From NCBI RefSeq assembly GCF_012273895.1, contig NC_052107.1, forward strand, positions 1,922,001-1,986,000: DNA of 64,000 bases. The letters run 5' to 3'. Source of the DNA: Zerene cesonia. Its lineage: Eukaryota; Arthropoda; Insecta; Lepidoptera; Pieridae. The notes under the pieces were generated by a model that did not search any database, was not told the origin of the DNA, and saw only the letters and a program-made list of their open reading frames with translations. The position numbers were made by a program, and so were the translations under genes. Positions 1 to 12,500 of this stretch are shown one piece after another; the stretch's first letter is position 1; each line of letters starts with the position of its first letter.

Positions 1-458
1 AAGTCTACAGTGCCACCAAAGATGCGCTTAGAAATGGCAAAAAATGTAACTAAAAATGTTGAATTTTCATTGGCTACTTCAAGTGATTTGTAGGTATGTT
101 TTACTGCTATTTTTTTATTTAAATTGTTAAATACCCCGAAAGCCATTGAAATAATTCCAGGAGTATTATTCTAAAAGTTACACTGAAAGGGCTGTGTCGA
201 CACCATTCATTTAAACATAAGTTCGTGGCACTGTAGTTGAATCCTACTAATATTATAAACGCGACAGTTTGTAAGTATGGATTCTTTCACGTAAAAACTA
301 CTGAATAGATTGCAATGAATAGATAGCTGGACAACTTAAATAACACATAGGCAATTTTATCTCAATATTCCAACGGGATACAGACGCGATGTGAAACAGC
401 GGGGCGCACCTAGTGTTGTATAAATGTTAGAGTTAGCGTCGCATAATCAGGCACTCAC
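1..458 (-). other. Intron after exon 19
   Basis: Non-coding. It contains one Lep1-like Helitron (242-413). No further exon of the gene is visible before the window edge. Confidence 0.7.
242..413 (+). mobile_element. Lep1-like non-autonomous Helitron
   Basis: It starts TCCTACTAATATTATAAA and ends GGGGCGCACCTAG, flanked by A on the left and T on the right, as expected for Helitron insertion between A and T. The interior is diverged from the other copies. Confidence 0.75.
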
Positions 459-578
459 CCTGTCAGTCTGCGTGGCGACGTTGCAGGTGTCGTCGGCGCG
501 CGGCTCGTGGCCCTCCGCCATGCGCAGCATCTGCTGCTGCAGCACGCGCACCAGCCGGTCTCGCTCTTCTAACTGACT
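459..578 (-). CDS. CCSER1-like: Exon 19 (residues 919-958), coiled coil and T-Q-T-D
   Basis: Acceptor ACCTTCCAG, donor AGG|GTGAGT, 40 codons, phase 0-0. It encodes S-Q-L-E-E-R-D-R-L-V-R-V-L-Q-Q-Q-M-L-R-M, continuing the coiled coil, and ends C-N-V-A-T-Q-T-D-R. Vertebrate CCSER proteins have the same order: Q-L-K-E-K-D coiled coil followed by a T-Q-T motif. At least one further exon lies beyond the window. Confidence 0.85.
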
Positions 579-3500
579 CTGGAAGGTGCACGTTTCAAAT
601 TGTCCATTTTAAACGCTCTGGGAAATACTGGATATTCGGCACGAATTGGGCCAGCTCGCGCCGGGGAAGTACCACACTCCCATAGAAGAGTGGCGTGAAA
701 TAGCATACTGCTGTGTTTCGTTCGGTGAGTGGGGGAGCCGGAGGCCCATATCCTTTTCCTGCCCAGTCCTTTCCTTTATACCTCTCTTCAATCCTTCCCT
801 TATCTCTTTCCACTTTTGTCATTTGAAGAGGCGTAAGGTCTGCAATCGACCTTAAACTTCTCCAAACGTTCATGGGCGGCGACCATCAGGCGACCCACCA
901 GCTCTATTGCTGCAGCTCTCTGCATTGCCGACTATGACATAAAAATTAATACTTAAGAGGACGTTTTGTTAAAATTTCCAAATATTTGAAAGCAAACGAC
1001 CCCGCTCCTGTCAATTTGAAAAGTATTAGGTAAATTTATATCGTCCTCAATACCTAATGTTTTTTGACCAATCGGCAATTATTTTAATAAAATTGTCATA
1101 TGACACATTTCCTCGAAATGTTTTTACTATAAAAAAATTAGTATACGCGAGTGTGCGTTCGCGTGTATGTAGCTGCATACGCACGTGCATGTTGACATGT
1201 GTGCGTACGTGTCTAATGTGTCCAGTGTGAGTCGTGTGCGTGCGTGTACCTGCAGATAGACGATCTGGCGGCGCATCTCGGCGCAGGCGTCGGGGTGCAG
1301 CGGCGAGGCGGGGGGGCGGCGCCCGTTGCCGCGCGCGGGGCTCTCCGCGCACGCCGCTAGCAACGGGTCGAGAGTTTCGCTCTGCAAATGCAGCGCGATA
1401 TTTATTATTTGTTTGAAGATTACGTATTTTTGTTTCAAATCAAGTCTTTTTAAGTGACTTGTCATTTTAAGTATGAATACGGACAATATTTTTTCGGCTC
1501 AACCCAGCAGGTCTTGCACTAATGAAGGCATAGGCTATATTGCAAAGTGCGAGTTTTCATGATATTATATACTAGATTAATATCGCTATCAAAACATCGC
1601 ATGTTTGTCGTTATCTTTTTCATGAAATTTTTAAAAATCATTCTAATTAAAATGAATGCAATGGCCATTCATTTATAGCAAATACAACTGTGGAAACATT
1701 CTTATTATTTCTACTTCACCCACCACCAAAAGTATAAATTATAATATAAAGTAAAACTCAATTATAACAGAAGCCTCCAAAATCCCTTAATCAATCGAAT
1801 TATGTTGGAAGATTCGATTAAATCAAATGCTCTCATATACTACAATACTCGTAAGTGCTAAGCTTTATACAATTTAATCAATTACAAAAAGTATTAAACT
1901 GTTACATTACCACATTCTTCTTCTTGTTAGCGAAATAGGATAAAGAAATAAATAAAAAGCGTTAAAAAACAGTGCAGAAACTTGTACGAAGAAATCCAAA
2001 TGCATTTCATACCTTAATAGAAGATCTTGTTATCAGTTATATGGCAATTAAGGTCGATTACTTTACAATAAGGACAGTATCTAACATATCATTGATTTAT
2101 TAGGAACATACGTTTATACTGCTATGAATTTTTATAAGTTGTATGATGTTTTTGGACTTCTATGTCTACAACTCTTGGTCCAGTTAAAGATGCAATATAC
2201 TGTTTATTGAATGCAAGAAGAATATATTATATTTATGTATTATATTGATACATTATAATATATTATATTTGTCATTACTGAATTGGTTCAAAATGTACCT
2301 ATCTTTTCAGGTTCTCAAAAAGGCTAACGATAGCAGCACAGATTACTAAATAGTATGACATAAATTCGAATACAATATGAGGGTATCATTATTTCATCAA
2401 AGAATGAAATGCATTTTTTATCTTAAGCGCATTACTTATATTATTGGGACACCCCCATGCATATGCAGCAAACCTTCAAGTTGCACCTGCAGCCCAAATT
2501 GCTTTCACAAACTGCGAACTCCAGTCAGTTTTGGAAGAAAAATATTTGTAAAGATGGAGTTGTAACGTAGAACGGTAATGGTTTATCACTACATAATATA
2601 AAACAAAGTCGCTTTCTCTGTCCCTATGTATCCTTAAATCTTTAAAACTAAGCAACGGATTTTGATGGTTTTTTTTAATAGATAGAGTGATTAAAGAGCA
2701 AGGTTTATATGTTTATATAACATCTATTAAAATACTCTTAATTCAACGCGAACGAAGCTGCGGGCAAATGCTAGTATATCATCTCTTTCGCTACCAAATT
2801 TAATCGAACGCCTAATTTTTCTTGCACTAACTAAACGTTTTAATAGCTGTAGTAATACTTAACAAACAACCGCTAGCAGTCCGCCTCAGCTTCGCAATCG
2901 ATACATTTATATTAATACTAGCTGCGCCCCGCGGTTTCACGCGCGTAAGTCAGTATTCCGTAGAAATATCGTTATTAGAAGTTGCCTGTATGTTATCCCA
3001 GTTGTCCAGCTGTCTACGTACCAAATTTCATTGCAATCGGTTCAGTAGTTTTTGCGTGAAAGAGTAGCAAACACACACACATCCTTACAATCTTTCGCAT
3101 TTATAATATTAGTAGGATAGGATGATTACGCAGAGATCATATACCTACATATCCGATGAACGAATTTTAAAATCGATAGTAGTTATCTTTCGCAATTTGA
3201 GTATGAGACGAGCACGCTTTGGCACGAATCGGGCCAGCATGTACCGGGTAAGGTACCACACCTCCACAGTAGATATTCGTGAAATGCTACTGTGTTAGCT
3301 ACTGCATATGATATAAGCGCATTCAAACAAACAAATTCTTCAGCTTTTTACTATAAATTATCGAATAATAAACGTAAAAATCACTCAAAATCCAAAACCG
3401 CCTAAACATACTGCTACAAACAACGAAAACAGGACTTCAATAACCCAAAACAATCGACACAATTTCCATAGTTGAACATTACAACTCCACATTTACTCTA

Positions 3501-6500
3501 TCGCCAATATCGGCCAAACCAACTGTATCAATTGAAACGCCCAAGCCGACCCGTGCACCGTCAAAACGCAGTGCAAATAATTACTTACACTCATCGAATT
3601 GTGCTCCTCCCCGGGCTGTAGTTGCGTGCAGCGAAACGATGCAACCAAAACATAAAAATTATAACACGAACAAATCATGTGCCAACAAGCAGAAAAAAAT
3701 TTAATAGCCACGTTCAACGCCCGCAGTACGGCGTTCGAAATCGCTTTAAAACATTTTTAATTTGTCATGCTTAACTGGATTATAGATGTCTTTTGCACAA
3801 TGCCTTTTCAGATAAATGTGTGAATGTGTGCTTGATATTCATCGAATAAAATGTTTAACATCTGTAAAAGCATTGTGCAACATGGAGTCTTAAGAAGTTA
3901 ATTAAAATTAAAACAACATAAATGAAAAGATAATGCAAGTGTTTAAACAAACTGTATAATTGCAATAGTTTAATTAATGACCACATCTTCTATTTATCTT
4001 CGTAAACATTTGGAGGAGTGTATAATTAGGATCGCTTTTATACTCTGATTATAATCTACACATGTATAACAAAAGAAATATTATCAGTTCTCATTATTAT
4101 TTTTACACTATATTTTAGCATTATCTGTGGCTTTTGACATTGACAGATCACGAGAAAACTCACTATGCTAATGAGAATAAATTACCACGCGATATTGCAA
4201 GCATGTTAAAATCAATTAGCGAAAACTGCTACGCAATGTTGCCATAATATAGCTTCCTACGACTGCGCGTAATTCAAATTAAACATGCAATGTTTGATAC
4301 AGATTAAAAGACACGCATGTGGTTCATTTTATAGTCATTACTACGCGTATTGGCAATAAATTGGGTTACGTTTAAATTGCTCTTTTATGTTGACTTTCTA
4401 AGGTAGTAACCTTGAGACCTGAGAGCTTCGAAGTAATGTTAATCTATTAACGTCAACAATGTTTTAGGAGTAAAGATTTATTTCCTTGCTAGTTCGATTT
4501 AATTCGATCCTAAGCTGACGTTATGTTAAGAATATAGATTATTAAATTATTAATTTGACATAAGTGCAATGTATATAAAAAAAAAAATATTGACTACGAT
4601 CCAGGTTACAAAAAAGTATCTACATTCTATTAAGATGCCAAAAAACATTCACTCTATCAAACTTAATTGTAAAAAAATCGACAAATAGACACAGAAATAA
4701 CGAGTTTAAAATATTAAAAGCAATAAAAAAATAGTGGCTTATCTACAGGTAAAATAAACGCATGACAATTTTATACAAAACCACAAAATGCTCTAAAAAC
4801 AGACTCACATTGATGTAGATCGCTGTCAATGGCCTTAATTCTGATGTCACTAAACTTAAATCACATCAATCACGATATAACTACACACAAATCAAACTCT
4901 GTGATACTTAATAATGCCATTAGATAGACGATTCCGCGAAAATCGTTTTGGCCTTATAAACTTTTTGCTATTATTTGCTTCTAGTTTTACTTATATTTTT
5001 TTAACGTAAAGATAACAACAAGGAATGCATTCGAAATTTAAATTTAGTGACAAGAGAATGTCGTGACTGTAACACGTAACGTTAGCACACGTCGTGATGT
5101 TATGATATATTCTATATCGATACATTATGACTCACAAGTAAAACTCTATTTCTATAGTGGACTGTTAGTAACTGACCTCCTGTAAGACCCGTTTCAGCTG
5201 CAGCAGCAGCGTCTTGATGTCAACGACATCTTGTAACAGCGTGGACGGGGCCGGCGCGGGCGAAGCGCTGCCATCGCTGATGCCGGCGTCAGATGGCGTC
5301 TGTGTGCGTGACCGTTGGAGTAAACGCGCACTCCTGATTGGTAGACTGGCCCTGGGGAGAATAATTTGAATTTAGTATGTGGATTATGGAAAACTAAATT
5401 GAATTTAAATAAAGAATAATATGAGTTATTTAAAGAATTTCTATTCTTCTGCAGTTCAAGTTAAAAGCAAAACAATTACTTTCCATTAGACTGAAAAAAG
5501 CTTAATCCAGCCGCGTGTCTATCTAGTTTTATTACGGTACCGCTCCTAAATACAAGACGAAAGTCGCAGTTACAAATATATTGTAATAAATTTTCCTATT
5601 AACCTCACACAGGTACATTATCTTTTCATTTCATGACAAAGAGAATTGCTTTACGCATTCATTGTGATCGGATTACAACATTATTAAACGAGTCAGGATG
5701 AACAGCAGAAATATAACGGATCTAGTGGAATATTTATAGAAAGTTTTTAAATACACGTGTTCTAGTTATTTCACGAATTACATAGAAAGTTACACTTCAA
5801 ATTATATGTAACGTGCTATTCGCCTCGGCTTATGGCCTATATAAAGAATTTAAAAAATCCGAAAAAATGATGACATGTGGCATACTGTATGATGTAAATA
5901 TAAAATAAAATATATATAAAAAACGACCATTCGCGCTATTTAATCTATATTTTAGAAAAGAGTAATATCCATCACTGCCTTAATATTGATGTAAAAGCGT
6001 ATTACGTCACTTTCATTAATTTTTCACATTCTAAGGACCATACTCCACATACTCCACACGGCCGAAGTGAGCTCAGGTGCAAAGCAAAATATAAAAATGC
6101 TAAACACAGCTTAATCTTGTAGTAACATAGAGTTTAAGTTCACAATAGCATCTGGAAAGTGTAGTATACATGCAGGATTGAAAAAGTCTTCGGTCTTAGG
6201 TATAAACTATGTGTTAAATAACTATTTTTCAAATATCTCTTATGTATCAATGACTGAACGGCGAAACGATATCCAAATTATAATGAATGTTACTAATTAC
6301 ATTAATCAATATGTTACTAGTTGAATCCTACGATACTATCCTATCCTATTAGGAGGACAGGATAGGATAGTAGGATAGTTGATATTTTTACCATCCTCCC
6401 TATCCTACTATATCTTCTATATATATAAAATTCTCGTGTCACAGTTTTCGTTGCCATACTCCTCCGAAACGGCTCGACCGATTCCTCTGAAATTTGGTAA

Positions 6501-9500
6501 GCATATTGGGTAGGTCTGAGAATCGGCCAACATCTATTTTTCATACCCCTAAATGATAAGAGTAAGGCAGAACAGCGTCTGCCGGGTGCAGCTAGTCTAT
6601 ATATATAAAATTCTCGTGTCACAGTTTTCGTTGCCATACTCCTCCGAAACGGCTTGACCGATTCCTCTGAAATTTGGTAAGCATATTGGGTAGGTCTGAG
6701 AATCGGCCAACATCTATTTTTTATCCCGATATTCCTACGGGATACGGACTTACGCGGGTGAAACCGCGGGGCGCAGCTAGTATATTATATATCCTACTAT
6801 TATTAGAAATGTGAAAGTTTGTAAGGATGTATGTGTATGTGTTTGTTTCTCTTTCACGCAACAACTATTGAACCAATTGCAATGATATTTGGTACGTAGA
6901 CAGCTGGACAACCGCGGGGCGCACCTAGTAAAAGATAAAAAAATCTTTCATTTGTTGTTAACTACTTTTACTTTAAGTTAAGGAAGAGCGGGATCCCCTG
7001 ACGCAGGTTTTTTCTTAAACTTACTAGGAGTTCCCATCTACTCCATATTTAATAATATTTGAATTGAAATAAACTGCTTTAGTATTTTCTTGTGTTTGAT
7101 TTTACACGAGTATTATACATTTAGAAATAAAATAATTTTTAACGGATTTTAAACGTGGACCACGCTCGCTGTAAAGTATTCGAAACGTCGGGTTAATAAT
7201 ATAACGAATAAATCGCGTTTAAAATCCGTTAAAAACTCTTTAATTTCTAAGTGCTAATATTCTATGAATACGCTTTAGTTATGTATCGGGAAACGTAATT
7301 ATCCTAATTAATTTCAGGTATCAAGACACGCCCTGTTCCAATGCTAAACGAAATTATTCACTAACAAATTGCTTTTAACCAAATGGATCTGGATTAGTGG
7401 GTTAATTATAATTTCTTTTCTACACTTGGCTACACTTCTAAATATATATATATATATATATGACATAGTGATTTATCAACGCACAGACCAAACCACTCTA
7501 CAGATCGGGCTGAATTTTGTTGCTAAATTCATTTTTATTTTATAGAAAAAAGATGCAATGTTAGTATTATTGGAAATATTTAATATCCAGTGACAACTGT
7601 AGAATAATGGAAAGAATTGACACATTTATTTTATCTTAAGAATTTCAGTTTAAATTGTATGAAAATAAGATCTAAATTGGGTTAAAACAGAATTAAGTAT
7701 TTGAATAAAACAAACATTTTAAATTAATTATGTTATCTCGTAACTTAAGGAAAGTGTTTTATTTGAGTGAATAAAACAAAAGGTGAAAATTCTTAAGCAA
7801 CAAATAATGCTCTCGCATATTATGTCTTCACAAACAAACCTATATAACAACGATAATACATATTCTATGTTTATCGTGCCCTAATAATGATATATCTTAT
7901 CGGACTTTATCTGTAGTGTTTGTTTAACATAAATCTTAAGAATTTCAAATTCAATACATATTCTAAAATCACAATATTTCATTACTATTCTGTTTATATA
8001 AGATTATGTTATACCTATAATGTACATTTGTAAACGGTTGCCTGGTAGAGATGGCTTTTAGCCATAAGGCCGCCATTTGCATACTAGTTTTTGTTAAATT
8101 TTATTTCTTTTTTATATTTTGAAAGTGTGAAAGTGTGCAATAAAGAATAAATAAATAAATAAATGAATACATTTGATTACCGAAGAAATATACCTACTTC
8201 GTTCAAAAAATTTTAGGCAAATATTTTCCTTTCGACGACGAATACTTTGTGTGATTTATAAATAGATACGTTTAAAGTAGATCGGAAGATTATGTGTCAC
8301 TAAAACCAATTAACGGAACCGTCCAAACATCCTTGATTCTTTATGACTTCAAACGAACTAAGGGCAAAACTCTTAAAACAAGGAGGTTACCTTAGCATTA
8401 AATGTACAGGTAGTCTGATATATTATAATATTCCTCGTCTGTCACATAGGGCACACATTACTAATCGCCTTTAGGGGTTGTTTCTTGAAAAAAGTTTCAA
8501 ACTATTACAAAATTCATCAAAATCGATAGGAAGTGTGGTTTAGCCCAGATCTGGCATTTATATTACCTAGTTTTTTATTTTATAAAAGAAAGCGGACAAA
8601 CGAACAAGTGGTTCGCCCATTATCGAGCGATCACCACTGCCCATGAGCCCTCAGAAGAGTCCTTGTGAATGTGTTGCCGGCCTTTTAAGGAAGAGGTAGA
8701 TAGATTAGCTTATAGATTTATTCGTGAGTGTTAAGTTTTATACAAGTAAGACCATTTAGTTAATTCTGTCATTGAAGCGTGTTTTAGTTTTTTGAACCTA
8801 TATTTATCAATTAAAGTTTGCATGCTTGTATTAGATAAAACGCATATTTCGCATGAACGCGTATTCCGCGGATCAATGCGAAATTGATTATAACTATAAA
8901 TTGAATAACCATGTTACACTGGTATTTAGTTTCTGCGAACGATAAAGTTTATAAATGTAATATAATACTTAGTTGTATAAACAACTGATATTATATTACA
9001 GTCAGTGAGGCTATGGTAATTGTAAGAATCGTTAGACTGTTTAATGTTGATTACAACAATAATTGGTTCAATTTATCCTTTAAAAAAAAGCATGACAGAT
9101 AAACGAATTCATTTCATGATATTTTAACTAATACAAGTGATGTGTTTATAATAAACATAGATTGATATCGAAATTTGTGCAATGGGCTTATCTATACTTA
9201 TATTATAAAGATGAAGAGTTTTTTTGTTTGTTTGATCGCTGTAATCTCAGGAACTACTGGTCCCGTTTTGAAAAATGATTTCAGTTTTAGATAGCCCATT
9301 TATTGAGGAAGGCTATATGTGTACCACGGGCGAAGCCGGCGCGGACCGCTAGTTACTTGATATATAATTCTATAACTTTTAAGTATACCTAGACTAGGAA
9401 CAATCCTATTCAAATATTAACAATGATGTACCATGAAATTACCATAGATATTATAAACTATTTTATCAAAACTAACTTTCTACATTGCAATTGGAATTAG

Positions 9501-12500
9501 AAAGATATACACCATTTGGCCAAATAACAATAAGCGTTAGGTATTAAATAATTTCTAATTATCATACGAAAGGGGCATATCTCCTCCCCTCCTGCCGTGT
9601 TCTTTACAGCACCCTTTATATATAATACTTAGTATATACAAATACCAAACTTCGCAATAATAGGCGTTGACCAGTAGTGTCTTAATTTTTTAGTCATTCC
9701 TTAAATCATAACAACACACAATTTTCTACGATGCCTTGTTAGTAAAATTTGAATAAGTCGACATATATGTAATGCATATTCTGCGTTTTTTTAACATTTA
9801 GCTTTCGTTGAAGTAACATTTAATACCATTCATTCATCGAAAAAATAATTGAATATTCTTAGTAAAGCGTTTCCGTATTATCTATTCAATTATGCAAAAA
9901 GTATCAAGCCTTACTGTCTCAAATATTTCATACAGATAGTTATAACAGTTTGGGTACTTTTGTTGTGGAAAGCTGAAGCTAGCGAGCGTTATACGATACA
10001 GTTAGCTCAGGCATTAAAATTCAACAAAAAAAACATCACGTAAGCTAGAAAAAGGTTAAAAGTGAACGAATACAATACTAGAAAGGAAAAACATCGCATC
10101 CGGTTATGACACAAGCCAATAGAGCGTTGAAAGAACGCAATATTTTCACCAAAATAAAAACAAAAACACAAAAAAAAAACATAGAAAATAACATCTTTGT
10201 AGTGCAACAAGTCGGTGAGCAGTCGAACATGAAAAGCAGGTTTCGTATAATTTCTAGGATAAATATCTCTCTGCGTTTGTATCTCAAACCATACTACTAT
10301 TCGTACAAAGCACAAATAGAAACCTGTTCTGACTATAACATGTTGAAAAATCATAAAAAAACGGAAAAGAATTGCAACAACAATCCCGCGCATATGAAAC
10401 CTTGACTTTTGCGGAATCAATTAATTTCATTACTAGACTAGACTCTCGCTTGACCTTGTTATTATATGTCCAATTGTATTTCCAATAAAATAATTCTGAA
10501 AACCACTTAAAACAAACAAATATAATCGAACACAATCTTATCAGTCGATACGGTTCGAGCGAAATTCGCGTAAAATAAATAAATAAATGAGACCTGTACT
10601 GTTTTGCTCTTTGGCTCCGTAAGCTCTGCGCTGGGCTGGTGGACCTCGAAGGTTCAGCTACGTGAAGGTCCGTTTTCTGCCTCCGAGCCCCCAGCGAGGG
10701 AGCGTTGGACGTGGCGCAACGCATAACGGATTAGCTGCGCGCACGCATTCACTCGACTGAGGACTGAAGCACCGAACCTCGTTGCCGACAAATCTCGCGA
10801 CCCTATCCATTCACGCTGAACGGATAATGTTTTCTTTTCACAGTCTGTTTCGAATTGTAAATTTTGCTCCCAAACTGAATTATCACAATCTATTTTTAAA
10901 TTTACTTTTATCTAGTAGGTAGTCGCGGTCAACTATAATGTCAATGGTGTGTCAGTTCCATTGACACGGTCTATTTATGAATGAACTTAAAAAATATAGC
11001 ATCGGTCGATTATTAATTTAAAGCTAATTGTATCACTTGAATGCTATTCACTTCTATTCAGTCTTTGTGTCAAAAATTAAACGCCTGCGGCAAATATACA
11101 CGCAAACATGTTTTACGACGGATTTGCGGTTTGATTTTGTTTGTAAGGAACCATGGGTCAGTGTCAGTCGGGGTTTGTTTATTTTCTGAGCATTCGCCGG
11201 CAGAGGGACCTTGATACATTAGTGCGCATGCGTGGGACCGTTCAATAATAACTGCTTGAGCTCAGCTGACGCACATTTTTAGTTTATGTTAGCGTCCCGA
11301 CGCTTACTATCAAGGATACAGCCGTACTGACCCTGTGTAATACAATGAATGAAATAAAATATATTCCATATTTTTACACGCTTTTTATTAGCTTCACCTG
11401 TATGTTTGTTTGTTTGTATGTTTGTTTGTTTGTATGTTTGTTTGTTTGTAACTGACTTCTTTGGGCGCGATTTTGACCCTCTTTAAACGGCCAGATTTCG
11501 TTCAAACTTTGTAGATTTATTGAGGACCGATGACAATACACTAATTTGATAAAATTATTCCAGTTTTCAATTTGCAAAATATTTCATCAAGATTTTTGTT
11601 AAAGCGTGTTTTATAGTTTTTTTAAACTATTATATTTTATTGTGATTTGTATCGAAACTGTTTAAAAATATTGTTAATCCTGTATTGATAGAATACATAG
11701 TAAAGTAAATCTAAACAATTTAATATATAATTATAAATTATTTTCCAACACATTACAAATTAAAATTACTTAAAGAGTTTATTTTCATTATCAGAATGTA
11801 TTGTTATTGAGTACACTATCCATGTATATAACGTGGCATCTTGTATGGGCTTCCCCTACGAGACATCCTGTCTTATTTTAAATTTATTTTCATATTATAG
11901 TTTATCGTATCCATCCACCACACACCATCATCACTTATAGCATGTGTTTCAATAATTTTAAACCGAATTCAAAAAATGAAGTTATAAAATCGACGGTATT
12001 CAATTTTTGTTTGTTACACCTCTATCAAATCTCATAACATTACTGGATAAATCAATTATTATTTGAACGCTGGTGCCTCCCGTGTGGTCCTATTTAACTT
12101 AGTTCTAGTTCTGACAAATTGAAGGTAATTTTTATTTTTTATTTTTTCAACATTAAACAACCCACAACGCCTTTTCTATACAGGCCTTAGTTAGGTATGT
12201 ATGTTAATATAAGTTGATATATATGCAATGCTATATAATGTGATAGACGAATACCAGGTAGGTAAATACATCTAGTATATAGGTAGATAAATACAGTCTA
12301 GCACACAGAGAATAGTGAATCAGTCTCCAGACAATTGTTTATACACTAGCTTTGCTCATCTGCCACTGTATTTACAACAATAGGATATTCACCGAGATAC
12401 TAAGTGTAGTCACAGAAGTGATAGACTAGTGATACAATTTATTTCGACTAGCGTTGATTAAAAAAAGGGAAAAGGGTTTTATCGAAGAGAACGAAGATTA

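Larger units (their letters stand above)
1382..5176 (-). other. Intron 17: repeats only
   Basis: The intron carries a type E Helitron (2586-2774), a minus Lep1-like Helitron (2918-3117) and a family G fragment (3205-3300). The rest is AT-rich with no supportable gene or RNA. Confidence 0.65.

Noticed and set aside
6341..6637. 98-codon ORF with a repeated segment
   Set aside because: The internal repeat is the tandem Helitron duplication, not a protein repeat.
10007..10420. 137-codon minus-strand ORF and overlapping 99-codon plus ORF
   Set aside because: Open in several frames at once, rich in F, Y, K and N codons from AT-rich DNA, with no recognisable motif.
11070..11219. 49-codon minus-strand ORF upstream of exon 16B
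   Set aside because: No splice donor in a usable phase and no motif; kept only as a possible upstream ORF.
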